64,000 bases of DNA from Amycolatopsis rubida (GCF_900115345.1 NZ_FOWC01000004.1:310001-374000), one strand, 5' to 3'; positions 26,976-36,569 are shown, numbered from the stretch's first letter. Program-made: numbers and translations. The notes: generated by a model not told the origin, from the sequence alone.

Positions 26976-27308
26976 TCAGTCTCCTTTCTTCGAGCGCCGT
27001 GTCGTCACGAAGGCTCCGATGATCGACGCGCTGCCGGTGCCGAAGACGCCGAGGCCTTGGGTGGGGGCCCCGTGAGATGCGAAGTGCAGCGCGGTGACGC
27101 CGAGAATGACGACTGCGCCAAGTCCGGTGGCCATGCCCAGCAGCCGGAGACCGACGTCGGCCCAATCCATGCGGCGGTCGTGTCGTTCGGCTCGTTCGAC
27201 ACCGATCAGAATGCGCTCGAAAGTGCCTGGGCTGATGTTCTCCCACTTCTGCGCCTGTGTTGCGGCGGGCAGGTCAGCCCAGCGGGACACGACCGGCTGC
27301 ACTGGCAT
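26976..27308 (-). CDS. Small membrane protein with two predicted spans
   Basis: 110 residues from ATG 27308. A hydrophilic N-terminus (TFERILIGVERAERHDRRMD) is followed by two hydrophobic stretches, VGLRLLGMATGLGAVVILGV and GLGVFGTGSASIIGAFVT, and a basic tail TRRSKKGD. The layout resembles small DUF2335-type membrane proteins often carried on mobile DNA. It sits between an IS30 remnant and integrative-element debris. Function unknown. Confidence 0.55.
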   Translation of the reverse strand: MPVQPVVSRWADLPAATQAQKWENISPGTFERILIGVERAERHDRRMDWADVGLRLLGMATGLGAVVILGVTALHFASHGAPTQGLGVFGTGSASIIGAFVTTRRSKKGD

Positions 27309-27543
27309 GACGGCCTTCCTCGACAACCACGCCCAGCTCGGGTGGCAACGTCTCGCACCGACATGCTCAACAGCAGCTAGTTCTGCTGACCTATTGCGGT
27401 GTCCGATACCGGGGTGACGCCACGTCAGCAAGGCCGCCGCGCAGCCTGCGGTGTCGCCATCCCACGAATCCCGAACCGGCCGCCCCGCAACCGCGCTGCG
27501 AGGCCTCCCTGGTTGAGGGGCGGCGTCAATCTGACGTGTGTAG

Positions 27544-27792
27544 TCACAAACGCAATGCCCGTGAGCCATGCTGCAGCTGTGCCCCGAAGAGCCAGTCGAT
27601 CGCACCAGCAGACCGAGCGCGCCCGGTCGTCTTCCACAACTCCACCGTGGCCATCGTGAGCAGCCCGTCCACGATCAGCGGCCAGATAGCCGCCGCCGTC
27701 GCGTCCGCGCCGAGCGCGACCGGAGCCGTACAGCCGCACTGCACCCACAACGCCCGCCCCGAGGACCTGCCGGGCTCCGTCGTCGCGCTCAT
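27544..27792 (-). pseudogene. Truncated DUF2637 (SpdA/SpdB-like) gene of an integrative element
   Basis: From ATG 27792, 82 residues: MSATTEPGRSSGRALWVQC, then GADATAAAIWPLIVDGLLTM and ATVELWK. The IWPLIVDGLLT block is typical of DUF2637 membrane proteins found in actinomycete plasmids and AICEs. A stretch between APVALG and ADATAA seems deleted, and the C-terminus is degenerate and short. The start overlaps the stop of the next upstream open frame (ATGA), as in intact elements. Confidence 0.5.
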
Positions 27793-28001
27793 CGGGTACC
27801 ACCGCCCACCGCTACCCACCGCGTGCCGACCGGACGAACCGTGATCTCACGACACTCGACCAGCACTTCCCGGTTCGCCTGCTGACACGGTAGTTCCACC
27901 CAAGTTGCGCAGGTCAGAGCGAATTTCTGGCCAGTTGGGCGTGGTCGCGGCGGCGGGCCGAGGCAGGTGCCTTGCGAGGGTTCGCGGGGGCCACGCAGCA
28001 A
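27789..28001 (-). CDS. Small protein of mobile-element type, start uncertain
   Basis: Up to 70 residues; only the C-terminal part (WVELPCQQANREVLVECREI then TVRPVGTRWVAVGGGTR) looks like real protein. It is coupled by ATGA to the DUF2637 remnant, an arrangement typical of pSAM2-like integrative elements. The true start may be lost. Function unknown. Confidence 0.35.
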   Translation of the reverse strand: MLRGPREPSQGTCLGPPPRPRPTGQKFALTCATWVELPCQQANREVLVECREITVRPVGTRWVAVGGGTR

Positions 28002-28340
28002 GTGGTCGCCAGGCCCGGCAGGCGCACCCCACGCTCAGGCCTGATGCCGCGCACCGGGCTCGCATGTTCAGACGCGCACGGGCCAACACCCTTCGCACAG
28101 ATCCCGCTCCGCACGAAGGCGCTGACGCGCTTGCGGTCGTAGATGTCCGCTGTGCTGCGGGCTTGCGCAGCTCGCTGCCGACAGATCTCCGGGCAAGCGT
28201 CTCGGCCAGCTAGGTAGTTATCTGTGATTCACTTCACTGGAGCTTCCCTCCGCCATTCACGTCGTGGCCGTGCAACGTCGTGGACATGCAGACCAAAGTC
28301 TCGAAGTTGACAACCGCTACCGGCTTGCCAAACCGTCATA
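28002..28340. other. Left flank of the catabolic island, no gene seen
   Basis: About 340 bp between mobile-element debris and the operator of the acyl-CoA dehydrogenase operon. Open frames present show no family features. It becomes AT-richer near 28210-28350, where the operon promoter is expected. Confidence 0.35.
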
Positions 28341-28360
28341 TAGTGAATGATGATGCACTA
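28341..28360. promoter_or_regulatory. TetR-type operator, site 1
   Basis: TAGTGAATGATGATGCACTA, an imperfect palindrome (8 of 10 positions), 66 bp upstream of the preferred acyl-CoA dehydrogenase start. It matches site 2 (38197-38216, reverse strand) at 17 of 20 positions and site 3 (43539-43558) at 14 of 20. Confidence 0.65.
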
Positions 28361-28406
28361 AGGTCGCGGGGTGCGGCGCAGGGATGCGATGGGCAAAGGA
28401 GCCGGT

Positions 28407-29561
28407 GTGGACTTTGGTGAGCGCGCGGAACACCGGGATCTCCGCGCTACGGTGCGGGCGATCACCGCGAAGTTCGGGCCGGAGTACTACGTGCCGCTGG
28501 CCGAGGCCGGCGAGCCGACCGCCGAGCTGTGGGCCGAGCTGGGACGGAACGGTTTCCTGGGGATCAACCTGCCCGAGGAATACGGCGGAGGCGGCGCGGG
28601 GCTGACCGAGCTGGCCATCGTGTGCGAGGAGACCGCCGCCGCGGGGTGTCCGCTCCTGTTGCTGCTGGTGTCGGCGGCGATCTCGGGCGAGATGATCTCG
28701 GGCTTCGGCACCGACGAGCAGAAGCGGTACTGGTTGCCGCGGATGGCTTCGGGCGAGGCGAAGGTGGTCTTCGGGATCACCGAACCGGAAGCGGGGTCGA
28801 ACACCCACCAGCTCTCGACCGTCGCCCGGCGGGACGGTGACGACTTCGTCGTCACCGGCACCAAGCACTACATCTCCGGCGTGGACGAGGCCGAGGCGAT
28901 CCTGCTCGTCACCCGGTCCGGGCGGGACGACGCCACCGGTCGCGGCAAGTTGTCGCTGTTCCTCGTCCCCACGGACACTCCCGGCCTGGTCGCGACCCCG
29001 TTGCCGGTTTCGGCGAAGCTGCCGGAGAAGCAGTTCGTCCTGCATTTCGACGATATGCGGCTGCCTGCCAGTGCGCTGCTGGGAGAAGAGGGCAACGGCT
29101 TCCAGCAGGTGTTCCACGGGCTGAACCCGGAACGGATCACCGGCGCGGCCGTGTGCGTCGGCATCGCACGGCACGTACTGGCGCAGGCTGCGGCCTACGC
29201 CACGACGCGCGAGGTCTGGGGCGCGCCGATCGGCGCGCACCAGGGGGTCGCGCATCCGCTGGCGAAGGCCCGGATGGAGACCGACCTCGCGGCGCTGATG
29301 ACAGCCAAGGCGGCGTGGTCGCACGACAACGACCTGCCCGCGGGCGAGGCGGCCAACGTCGCCAAGTACGCGGCGGCCGATGCGGCGGGCGCGGCGGTCG
29401 AAGCAGCCATCCAGACCCACGGCGGCAACGGGCTCGCCACGGAATACGGACTGCTGCCGTACTGGGGCATCGCACGGCTGCTGAGGATCGCGCCGGTGAG
29501 CCGGGAGATGGTCCTCAACTTCGTCGCCCAGCACAGCCTGGGGCTGCCCCGCTCCTACTGA
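28407..29561 (+). CDS. Acyl-CoA dehydrogenase
   Basis: 384 residues from GTG 28407, preferred because AAAGGAG lies 7 bp upstream and the protein then starts VDFGERAEHRDLRA as family members do; GTG 28371 and ATG 28389 are in frame. FAD-dependent alpha,beta-dehydrogenation of an acyl-CoA. Visible are the FAD/substrate loop FGITEPEAGSNTHQ, YISGVDEAE, and the C-terminal QTHGGNGLATEYGL block. First gene of an operon with a biotin carboxylase pair, a hydratase and AtuA, which suggests citronellyl-CoA dehydrogenase (AtuD) or isovaleryl-CoA dehydrogenase-like chemistry. Substrate not proven. Confidence 0.88.
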   Translation: MDFGERAEHRDLRATVRAITAKFGPEYYVPLAEAGEPTAELWAELGRNGFLGINLPEEYGGGGAGLTELAIVCEETAAAGCPLLLLLVSAAISGEMISGFGTDEQKRYWLPRMASGEAKVVFGITEPEAGSNTHQLSTVARRDGDDFVVTGTKHYISGVDEAEAILLVTRSGRDDATGRGKLSLFLVPTDTPGLVATPLPVSAKLPEKQFVLHFDDMRLPASALLGEEGNGFQQVFHGLNPERITGAAVCVGIARHVLAQAAAYATTREVWGAPIGAHQGVAHPLAKARMETDLAALMTAKAAWSHDNDLPAGEAANVAKYAAADAAGAAVEAAIQTHGGNGLATEYGLLPYWGIARLLRIAPVSREMVLNFVAQHSLGLPRSY

Positions 29562-29585
29562 TCCGACAGAACGGACCCTCCCGCA

Positions 29586-31184
29586 ATGACTGTCCTGCGT
29601 TCCGCGCTCAATACCGCGGACGACACCTTCCGAACCAACTACCGGCACCAGAAGCAGGTACTGGCCGAGCTCGAAGAGCAGGTCCAGGCCGCCATCGAAG
29701 GCGGCGGGCAGCGTTACCAGAAACGACACCGCGACCGCGGCCGCCTGCTCGTGCGGGAACGTATCGAGCTGCTGCTCGACCGGGACGCGTCGTTCCTCGA
29801 ACTGTCGTCGCTGGCGGCCTGGGGAACACAGTTCGCCGTCGGCGCCTCGGTGGTGACCGGCATCGGAGTCGTTTCGGGTGTCGAGTGCATGCTGATCGCG
29901 CACGATCCGACGGTGCGCGGCGGCGCGATGAACCCGTACTCGCTGAAGAAAACCCTGCGGGCACTGGAGATCGCGCGGATCAACCGGTTGCCGGTGATCA
30001 ACCTGGTGGAGTCCGGCGGCGCGGATCTGCCGACCCAGTCCGAGCTGTTCGTGCACGCGGGCAAGATCTTCCACGATCTGACCGAGCTGTCGGCACTCGC
30101 GATTCCCACGATCGCGCTGGTGTTCGGCAACTCCACGGCGGGTGGCGCGTATGTGCCGGGGATGTGTGACTACGCGGTGATGGTCGACCGGCAGGCGAAG
30201 GTCTTCCTCGGCGGTCCGCCGCTGGTGAAGATGGCGACCGGGGAGGACGCGGACGACGAGGAACTCGGCGGCGCGTCCATGCACGCCAAGGTTTCCGGGC
30301 TGTGCGACCACTTCGCCGTCGACGAGCGCGACTGCATCCGCATCGGGCGGCAGATCGTGTCCGAACTCAACTGGCACAAGCTCGGCCCCGGCCCGACGAT
30401 GCCTGCCGACGAGCCGCTCTACGACCCCGACGAGCTGCTGGGCATCGCGCCGTCGGACATCAAGGTTCCCTTCGACCCGCGCGAGGTGATCGCCCGGGTG
30501 GTCGACGGCTCCCGGTTCGGGGAGTACAAAGCCTTGTGGGGCACCAGTCTTGTCACCGGCTGGGCGTCGGTACACGGCTACCCGGTCGGCATCCTCGCCA
30601 ACGCCAGGGGCGTGCTGTTCAACGAGGAGGCCAAGAAGGCCAGCGAGTTCATCCAGCTCGCGAACCAGACCGACACGCCGTTGCTGTTCCTGCAGAACAC
30701 CACCGGCTACATGGTCGGCAAGCAGTACGAGCAGGGCGGGATCATCAAGGACGGGTCCAAGATGATCAATTCCGTCGCGAACAGCAAGGTCCCGCACCTC
30801 ACCGTGAACCTCGCAGCGTCCTTCGGCGCGGGCAACTACGGCATGTCGGGCCGTGCCTACGACCCGCGGCTGATGTTCGCGTGGGCCGGGTCTCGGCTCG
30901 CGGTGATGGGAGCGACCCAGCTGGCCGGCGTGATGTCCATCGTGGCCAAGTCGTCGGCGGCGGCCGCCGGGCGCGAGTTCGACACCGAGGCCGACGAGCG
31001 CAACCGCGCGGCGATCGAGGCGCAGATCGAGCAGGAGTCGCACGCCTTCTTCGTCACCGCGCGGCTCTACGACGACGGGCTCATCGACCCCCGGGACACC
31101 CGCACCGTGCTCGGCATCGCGCTGTCCGCCGCGCACTCCAACATCGTCGCCGGCCAGCGTGGCTACGGCGTATTCCGGATGTGA
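29586..31184 (+). CDS. Acyl-CoA carboxylase beta (carboxyltransferase) subunit, geranyl-/methylcrotonyl-CoA type
   Basis: 532 residues with both crotonase-fold carboxyltransferase halves. Blocks include RGGAMNPYSLKKTLRALEIA, LPVINLVESGGADLPTQ, NSTAGGAYVPGMCDYAVM and, in the second half, FLQNTTGYMVGKQYEQGGII. It transfers CO2 from biotin to an acyl-CoA. Within the family, the length and the NPYSLKK/GYMVG pattern suit the methylcrotonyl-/geranyl-CoA carboxylase branch more than the propionyl-CoA branch. It works with the biotin carboxylase encoded 11 bp downstream. AtuC and LiuB are the nearest functional models. Confidence 0.85.
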   Translation: MTVLRSALNTADDTFRTNYRHQKQVLAELEEQVQAAIEGGGQRYQKRHRDRGRLLVRERIELLLDRDASFLELSSLAAWGTQFAVGASVVTGIGVVSGVECMLIAHDPTVRGGAMNPYSLKKTLRALEIARINRLPVINLVESGGADLPTQSELFVHAGKIFHDLTELSALAIPTIALVFGNSTAGGAYVPGMCDYAVMVDRQAKVFLGGPPLVKMATGEDADDEELGGASMHAKVSGLCDHFAVDERDCIRIGRQIVSELNWHKLGPGPTMPADEPLYDPDELLGIAPSDIKVPFDPREVIARVVDGSRFGEYKALWGTSLVTGWASVHGYPVGILANARGVLFNEEAKKASEFIQLANQTDTPLLFLQNTTGYMVGKQYEQGGIIKDGSKMINSVANSKVPHLTVNLAASFGAGNYGMSGRAYDPRLMFAWAGSRLAVMGATQLAGVMSIVAKSSAAAAGREFDTEADERNRAAIEAQIEQESHAFFVTARLYDDGLIDPRDTRTVLGIALSAAHSNIVAGQRGYGVFRM

Positions 31185-31195
31185 GGACCAACCTG

Positions 31196-33211
31196 ATGAC
31201 CACCCGAACCGCGGCGACCCGCCGCCCGATCCGGAAACTGCTCGTGGCCAACCGCGGCGAGATCGCCGAACGGGTCATCCGCTCCGCGCGCGCCATGGAC
31301 ATCGCCACCGTCGCGGTGCACTCCGACCCCGACGCCGACGCCTTGTTCGTCGAGGCCGCCGACGAGGCGGTCCTGCTGCCGGGCGCGGCCTCGTCGGACA
31401 CCTACCTGCGCGCCGACCGCATCATCGAGGCGGCGCTGGCCACCGGGGCGGACGCGATCCACCCCGGGTACGGATTCCTGTCCGAGAACGCCGGTTTCGC
31501 CCGTGCCTGCGCCGAGGCCGGCCTGCTCTTCGTCGGCCCGCCGGTCGAGGCGATCGAGGCGATGGGCTCGAAGATCGCCGCGAAAGAGCTGATGGCCAAG
31601 GCAGGCGTGCCGGTGCTGCCGGGCGCCACAGTCGACGACGCCGAGGACGTCGACGCCGCGGCCGTCACCGCGATGGCCGCCGAGATCGGCTACCCGCTGC
31701 TGGTCAAGGCCGCTTTCGGCGGCGGAGGCCGGGGGATGCGGATCGTCCGGGAATCCGGTGCGGTCGTCGAGGCCGTGACCGGCGCGCGGCGCGAAGCGGC
31801 GTCGGCGTTCGGCAACGGGACCGTGTTCCTCGAACGGTTCGTGGAGAACCCCCGCCACGTCGAGGTGCAGATCTTCGGCGACGCCCACGGCACCGTCGTG
31901 CACCTCTTCGAACGCGAATGCTCCATCCAGCGGCGCTACCAGAAGATCATCGAGGAGGCGCCCTCTCCCGCCGTGGACGAGGCGCTGCGCGAGCAGCTCG
32001 GCGCCGCGGCGGTGGCCGCGGGTGCCGCGATCGGTTACACCGGTGCGGGCACGGTCGAGTTCGTCATGGCCGCCGACGGCGAGTTCTTCTTCCTCGAGGT
32101 GAACACCCGCCTGCAGGTCGAGCACCCGGTCACCGAGGCGATCACCGGACTCGATCTCGTCGCCCTGCAGATCCAGGTCGCCGAGGGCGAACCGCTCCCG
32201 CGCGAGGTCCGCGAGGCGACGATCACCGGGCACGCCGTCGAGGCCCGCCTCTACGCGGAAGACCCCGCCGCGGACTACCTGCCGGGCAGCGGAACGCTGC
32301 ACCGCTTCCGCGTTCCGAAGCTGCCGGGCGTGCGCGTCGACACCGGGGTCCGCGACGGCTCGGTCGTGGGCACGAACTACGACCCGATGCTCGCCAAAGT
32401 CATCGCGCACGGGAAGACCCGTTCCGAGGCCGTGCGCAAGCTGGCCAGAGCGCTGGCGGAAACCAGGATCCACGGTCTGGTGACGAACCGCGACCTGCTC
32501 GTCGCGATCTTGCGCGAGCCGGAATTCATCGCGGGAGCCACCGACACCGGATACCTCACGCGGCACGAACCCGCCGCGTTGATCGGTGTCCCCGACAAGA
32601 CCACCGTGGCCGTGCACGCGTTGGCCGCAGCTGTCTCGGGCCAGGCCGACCGCCGGGCGCGGACCCGCGTGCAGCGGGCCGTCCCCACGGGCTGGCGCAA
32701 CGTCCCCAGCGCGCCCCAGCTTGCCGGATACCGCGTCGGCGAGGCCGAGGTGGAGCTGACCTACCGCTTCACCCGCGACGGGGTGGAGGCCAGCGTCGAC
32801 GGGACACCGCTGGCCGGTCCGGCCGTCCTCGACGCCGCCCCGGACCAGGTCGATCTCCGGGTCGAAGGGGTGCGGCGCAGGGTCCACACGCATCAGGTCG
32901 GCGACACCGTCTACTGCGACAGCGTGCTCGGCAGCACCGCACTCGTCGAACGGCCCCGGCTGCCCGAACCCGGGATCGACGCCACGCCCGGTTCCTTGCT
33001 GGCCCCGATGCCCGGCACGGTTGTCCGCGTCGTCGCGGAACCGGGGCAGCGGGTGGACGCGGGTGCGGTGATCCTCGTGTTCGAGGCCATGAAGATGGAG
33101 CACTCGGTGCGCGCGCCGGTCGCCGGCGTCGTCGCCGAACTTTCCGTCCAGCTGGGACAGACCGTCGAATCCGGCGAGATCGTCGCCGTGCTCACCGAGG
33201 AGGAGGCGTGA
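31196..33211 (+). CDS. Acyl-CoA carboxylase alpha subunit (biotin carboxylase + BCCP)
   Basis: 671 residues from ATG 31196. N-terminal biotin carboxylase starting KLLVANRGEIAERVIRSARA; ATP-grasp residues in KAAFGGGGRGMRIV; FFLEVNTRLQVEHPVTE. The C-terminal biotinyl domain has the modified lysine in EAMKMEHS near residue 640. The region between (residues 450-590) is the carboxyltransferase-contact domain. Together with the upstream beta subunit it makes an ATP- and bicarbonate-dependent carboxylase. Stop and the next start overlap (TGATG). Confidence 0.92.
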   Translation: MTTRTAATRRPIRKLLVANRGEIAERVIRSARAMDIATVAVHSDPDADALFVEAADEAVLLPGAASSDTYLRADRIIEAALATGADAIHPGYGFLSENAGFARACAEAGLLFVGPPVEAIEAMGSKIAAKELMAKAGVPVLPGATVDDAEDVDAAAVTAMAAEIGYPLLVKAAFGGGGRGMRIVRESGAVVEAVTGARREAASAFGNGTVFLERFVENPRHVEVQIFGDAHGTVVHLFERECSIQRRYQKIIEEAPSPAVDEALREQLGAAAVAAGAAIGYTGAGTVEFVMAADGEFFFLEVNTRLQVEHPVTEAITGLDLVALQIQVAEGEPLPREVREATITGHAVEARLYAEDPAADYLPGSGTLHRFRVPKLPGVRVDTGVRDGSVVGTNYDPMLAKVIAHGKTRSEAVRKLARALAETRIHGLVTNRDLLVAILREPEFIAGATDTGYLTRHEPAALIGVPDKTTVAVHALAAAVSGQADRRARTRVQRAVPTGWRNVPSAPQLAGYRVGEAEVELTYRFTRDGVEASVDGTPLAGPAVLDAAPDQVDLRVEGVRRRVHTHQVGDTVYCDSVLGSTALVERPRLPEPGIDATPGSLLAPMPGTVVRVVAEPGQRVDAGAVILVFEAMKMEHSVRAPVAGVVAELSVQLGQTVESGEIVAVLTEEEA

Positions 33212-33972
33212 TGTCGCCCGTGCGCTACGAGCTGACCAACGGAGTCGCCTGGCTCATCATCGACCGCCCGGAGGCACGCAACGCGCTGAGCGAGTCCGTC
33301 CGAAAAGGACTGTTCGAGGGGGTGCGCCGGTTCAACGCCGATGACGCGGCCAAGGTTCTCGTCCTCACCGGCACCGGGGAGAAGGCGTTCTGCGCCGGCG
33401 GCGATCTCAAGGAGATGAACGAGAACGCGCTGACCGTTCCGCCACCGGACTTCCTGCCCCAGCTGGGCCGCAACATCGACGTGCCGAAGCCGACGATCGC
33501 CGCGGTCAACGGCATCGCCTACGGCGGCGGGTTCCTGCTCGCCCAGCAGTGCGACCTCGTCGTCGCCGCCGAGCACGCCCGGTTCGCCGTCTCCGAGGTC
33601 AAGATCGGCCGGGGTTCGCCATGGGCCGCGCCGCTGTCGTGGCTCGTACCGCCGCGGATCGCGATGGAGATCCTGCTGACCGGTGACCCGATCAGCGCCG
33701 GACGCGCCCAGCAGTACGGGCTGGTCAACGACGTCGTGCCGGCAGCGGGACTGGCCGAGCGCGCACAGCAGCTCGCGGAACGGATCGCCGCGAACGCCCC
33801 GCTGTCCGTGCTCGCCGCCAAACGCACCGCGTACCTCTCCGCCAGTCACGACCGGGCCGAGGCCTACGACCGGGCCGAGGAGATCTGGGAGCCGGTCTAC
33901 CGGTCGGCGGACGCGCAGGAAGGGCCGCTGTCGTTCCGGGAAAAGCGCGCTCCGGTCTGGCAGGGCCGCTGA
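33211..33972 (+). CDS. Enoyl-CoA hydratase/isomerase
   Basis: 253-residue crotonase-fold protein. The oxyanion-hole segments are AFCAGGDLKEM and NGIAYGGGFLLAQQCDLVVA. The usual catalytic Glu positions read KIGRGSPWAAPLSWLV, so it departs from the classic hydratase in the second Glu region. Its place after the carboxylase genes suggests hydration of the carboxylated enoyl-CoA, as AtuE hydrates isohexenylglutaconyl-CoA. Coupled to the carboxylase alpha gene by overlap. Confidence 0.85.
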   Translation: MSPVRYELTNGVAWLIIDRPEARNALSESVRKGLFEGVRRFNADDAAKVLVLTGTGEKAFCAGGDLKEMNENALTVPPPDFLPQLGRNIDVPKPTIAAVNGIAYGGGFLLAQQCDLVVAAEHARFAVSEVKIGRGSPWAAPLSWLVPPRIAMEILLTGDPISAGRAQQYGLVNDVVPAAGLAERAQQLAERIAANAPLSVLAAKRTAYLSASHDRAEAYDRAEEIWEPVYRSADAQEGPLSFREKRAPVWQGR

Positions 33973-33973
33973 C

Positions 33974-34789
33974 GTGGGCGTCTCGATGGACCAGGTCCTC
34001 GACGATCTCATGGCCGAAACCGAGGTACTGCGGGAGTTGATCGCGGACCTCGACGACACGGGAATCTCCGCTTCCACCCCCGCCGCCGGGTGGACCGTGC
34101 GCGACCAGCTGACCCATCTCGCCTACTTCGACGAGACCGCGACCCAGGCCGCCGTCGATCCCGCGGCGTTCCGGCGCGACGCCGAGGCGTTGCTGGCGGG
34201 CGGCATGGACTTCCCCGATCGCGTCGCGGCCGAGCACGCGAAGCTGCCCGCGGCCGACGTCCGTGCGTGGTTCGCGCGGGCGCGTACTGAACTGGTCGCG
34301 GTTTTCCGCGGGCTGGAGCCGAAGGCGCGGCTGCCGTGGTACGGACCGGACATGAGCGCGCTGTCCTCGGCCACCGCCCGGTTGATGGAAACCTGGGCAC
34401 ACGGGCAAGACGTCGCCGACACGCTGGGCCGGGACCGGGAGCCGACCGACCGGCTGCGCCACATCGCCCACCTCGGTGTGCGGACCACCGCGTTTTCCTT
34501 TGCCCTCAACGGCAAACCGGCACCCTCGGTGCCGATCCGGGTCGAGCTCGACGCGCCGTCCGGCGATCGTTGGGCGTGGGGACCGGACGCCGCCGAGGAC
34601 CGGGTCGCCGGGACCGCGCTCGACTTCTGCCTCGCCGTGACCCAGCGCCGTCACCTCGACGACACCGCGCTCCGGGTGACCGGGCCGGTGGCGGCCGAAT
34701 GGCTGTCCATCGCCCAGACCTTCGCCGGAGCCCCCGGCACGGGCCGCGCGCCGTTGTCCGCGACTACGCAACCAGGAGGACCATCGTGA
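33974..34789 (+). CDS. TIGR03084-family protein (mycothiol-isomerase/DinB-like fold)
   Basis: 271 residues from GTG 33974 (ATG 33986 is an alternative). Four-helix metal-binding fold of the mycothiol-dependent maleylpyruvate isomerase group: TPAAGWTVRDQLTHLAYFDE and LMETWAHGQDVADTLGR supply the likely metal ligands (His of QLTHLA, His of WAHGQD, with the nearby acidic residue). Proteins of this subgroup are regularly found beside acyl-CoA catabolic genes in actinomycetes, with no known reaction. Ends with a 4-bp overlap with AtuA. Confidence 0.75.
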   Translation: MGVSMDQVLDDLMAETEVLRELIADLDDTGISASTPAAGWTVRDQLTHLAYFDETATQAAVDPAAFRRDAEALLAGGMDFPDRVAAEHAKLPAADVRAWFARARTELVAVFRGLEPKARLPWYGPDMSALSSATARLMETWAHGQDVADTLGRDREPTDRLRHIAHLGVRTTAFSFALNGKPAPSVPIRVELDAPSGDRWAWGPDAAEDRVAGTALDFCLAVTQRRHLDDTALRVTGPVAAEWLSIAQTFAGAPGTGRAPLSATTQPGGPS

Positions 34790-36564
34790 CCACCATCGGC
34801 GGCCGGGCAGTCCGGATCGGCAACTGCTCGGGTTTCTACGGCGACCGGCTGCAGGCGGCCCGGGAAATGGTCGAGGGCGGCCCGATCGACGTGCTCACCG
34901 GCGACTACCTGGCCGAGCTGACGATGCTGATCCTGTGGAAGGCCAGGCAGAAGGACCCCGCCACCGGCTACGCGAAGACCTTTCTCACCCAGATGGAACA
35001 CGTGCTGGGCACGTGCTTGGACCGCGGCATCCGGATCGTGTCCAACGCCGGCGGCCTCAACCCGGCGGGACTCGCCGCGGAGCTGGGGACACTGGCCGAG
35101 CGGCTCGGCCTGCACCCGCGAATCGCCTATGTCGACGGTGACGACCTCGTCGGCCGCCTCGACGACCTGCAGGCGGCCGGGCATTCGCTGGCGCATCTGG
35201 ACACCGGCCGCAAGCTTGCCGACGCCGGCGTGAGCCCGGTGTCGGCCAACGCTTATCTCGGCGCGTGGGGAATCACCGAAGCGCTGCGGGCGGACGCCGA
35301 CGTCGTGGTCACCGGCCGGGTCACCGACGCCTCGGTGGTGGTCGGCCCCGCGGCTTGGTGGCACGGCTGGACGCGGGAAGACGACCAGATCCACGACAAG
35401 ATCGCCGGCGCGATGGCCGCGGGGCACGTGATCGAATGCGGTCCGCAGGCCACCGGCGGAAACTACGCCTTCTTCGAGGAGGTGACCGACCGCCGCTACC
35501 CCGGCTTCCCGATCGCCGAGGTCGATGCCGACGGCTCCAGCGTGATCACCAAGCACGACGGCACCGGCGGTCTCGTCTCGGCCGGGACGGTGACCGCGCA
35601 ACTGCTGTACGAGATCGGCGAGCCGGCGTACCTCGGCCCCGACGCGGTCGCCCACTTCGACACCATCGAGCTGACTGAACAGGGCCCGCACCGCGTTCGC
35701 ATCAGCGGCACGCGCGGCAGCGCCCCCACCGACCAGCTCAAGGTCGCGCTCAACTACGAGGGCGGCTACCGCAACACCATGACGCTCGTGCTGACCGGAA
35801 CCCGCATCGAAGAGAAGGCCGCGTGGGCACAGCAGCAACTGAGCGAGCTGCTCGGCGGACGGGACCGGTTCGCGGAGTTCGACGCGCAGTTGCTGCGGTT
35901 CGACCACCCCGACGCCGAGACCAACGCCGAGGCCACCGCCCATCTGCGAGTCACGGTGAAGGACGCCGACCGGCGCAAGGTCGGGCGGGCGTTCTCCAAC
36001 ACGGTCATGGAGCTGGCGCTCGGCGGCTACCCGGGCTTCCACACCACCACGCCGCCGTCGGCGGAAAGCGCTTACGGCGTCTACTGGCCGGCGCTGGTCC
36101 CGGCCTCGGAGGTGGCGCACCGGGTCACCCTGCCCGACGGCTCCGTCCGCGCCATCCCGCACAGCACCGTGACCGCATCCGTGCCCGCCCCGGCGGCTCC
36201 CACCCTTCCGGCGGCACTCGACGGGCCGACCCGTCGAGTGCCGCTGGGTACCATCGCCGGAGCGCGGTCCGGGGACAAGGGCGGCAACGCCAACATCGGC
36301 GTATGGGCCAGGACGGCCGACGCATACACGTGGCTGCGCGGGTATCTCACCGCCGAGCGGATGCGGGAGCTGATCCCGGAAGCGGCCGAACTGGAAATCC
36401 GGCGGTTCGATCTGCCGAACCTCAGTGCGGTCAACTTCGTGATCGTGGGCATCCTCGGCGCGGGTGTCGCTTCGGCGACCCGGCCCGATCCCCAGGCCAA
36501 GGGGCTCGGCGAATACCTGCGCAGCAGGTCGGCCGATATCCCGGAAAGCCTGCTGCGGGGCTGA
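34786..36564 (+). CDS. Acyclic terpene utilisation protein AtuA-like
   Basis: 592 residues from GTG 34786, with AGGAGGA just upstream. Residues 1-455 match the AtuA core (DUF1446): RIGNCSGFYGDRLQAA, LTGDYLAELTMLILWK, IRIVSNAGGLNP, VVVTGRVTDASVVVGPAAWW. Residues about 480-580 match the small AtuA C-terminal domain (GTIAGARSGDKGGNANIGVW). AtuA is required for growth of pseudomonads on citronellol and geraniol, but its reaction is not established. Its presence is the main reason to link this operon to branched isoprenoid acids rather than to leucine only. Confidence 0.88.
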   Translation: MTTIGGRAVRIGNCSGFYGDRLQAAREMVEGGPIDVLTGDYLAELTMLILWKARQKDPATGYAKTFLTQMEHVLGTCLDRGIRIVSNAGGLNPAGLAAELGTLAERLGLHPRIAYVDGDDLVGRLDDLQAAGHSLAHLDTGRKLADAGVSPVSANAYLGAWGITEALRADADVVVTGRVTDASVVVGPAAWWHGWTREDDQIHDKIAGAMAAGHVIECGPQATGGNYAFFEEVTDRRYPGFPIAEVDADGSSVITKHDGTGGLVSAGTVTAQLLYEIGEPAYLGPDAVAHFDTIELTEQGPHRVRISGTRGSAPTDQLKVALNYEGGYRNTMTLVLTGTRIEEKAAWAQQQLSELLGGRDRFAEFDAQLLRFDHPDAETNAEATAHLRVTVKDADRRKVGRAFSNTVMELALGGYPGFHTTTPPSAESAYGVYWPALVPASEVAHRVTLPDGSVRAIPHSTVTASVPAPAAPTLPAALDGPTRRVPLGTIAGARSGDKGGNANIGVWARTADAYTWLRGYLTAERMRELIPEAAELEIRRFDLPNLSAVNFVIVGILGAGVASATRPDPQAKGLGEYLRSRSADIPESLLRG

Positions 36565-36569
36565 TCGCC

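Noticed and set aside
28317..31136. 939-codon open frame on the minus strand
   Set aside because: Antisense to the acyl-CoA dehydrogenase and carboxylase genes; Arg/His/Gly-rich composition with no motifs, an effect of high GC.
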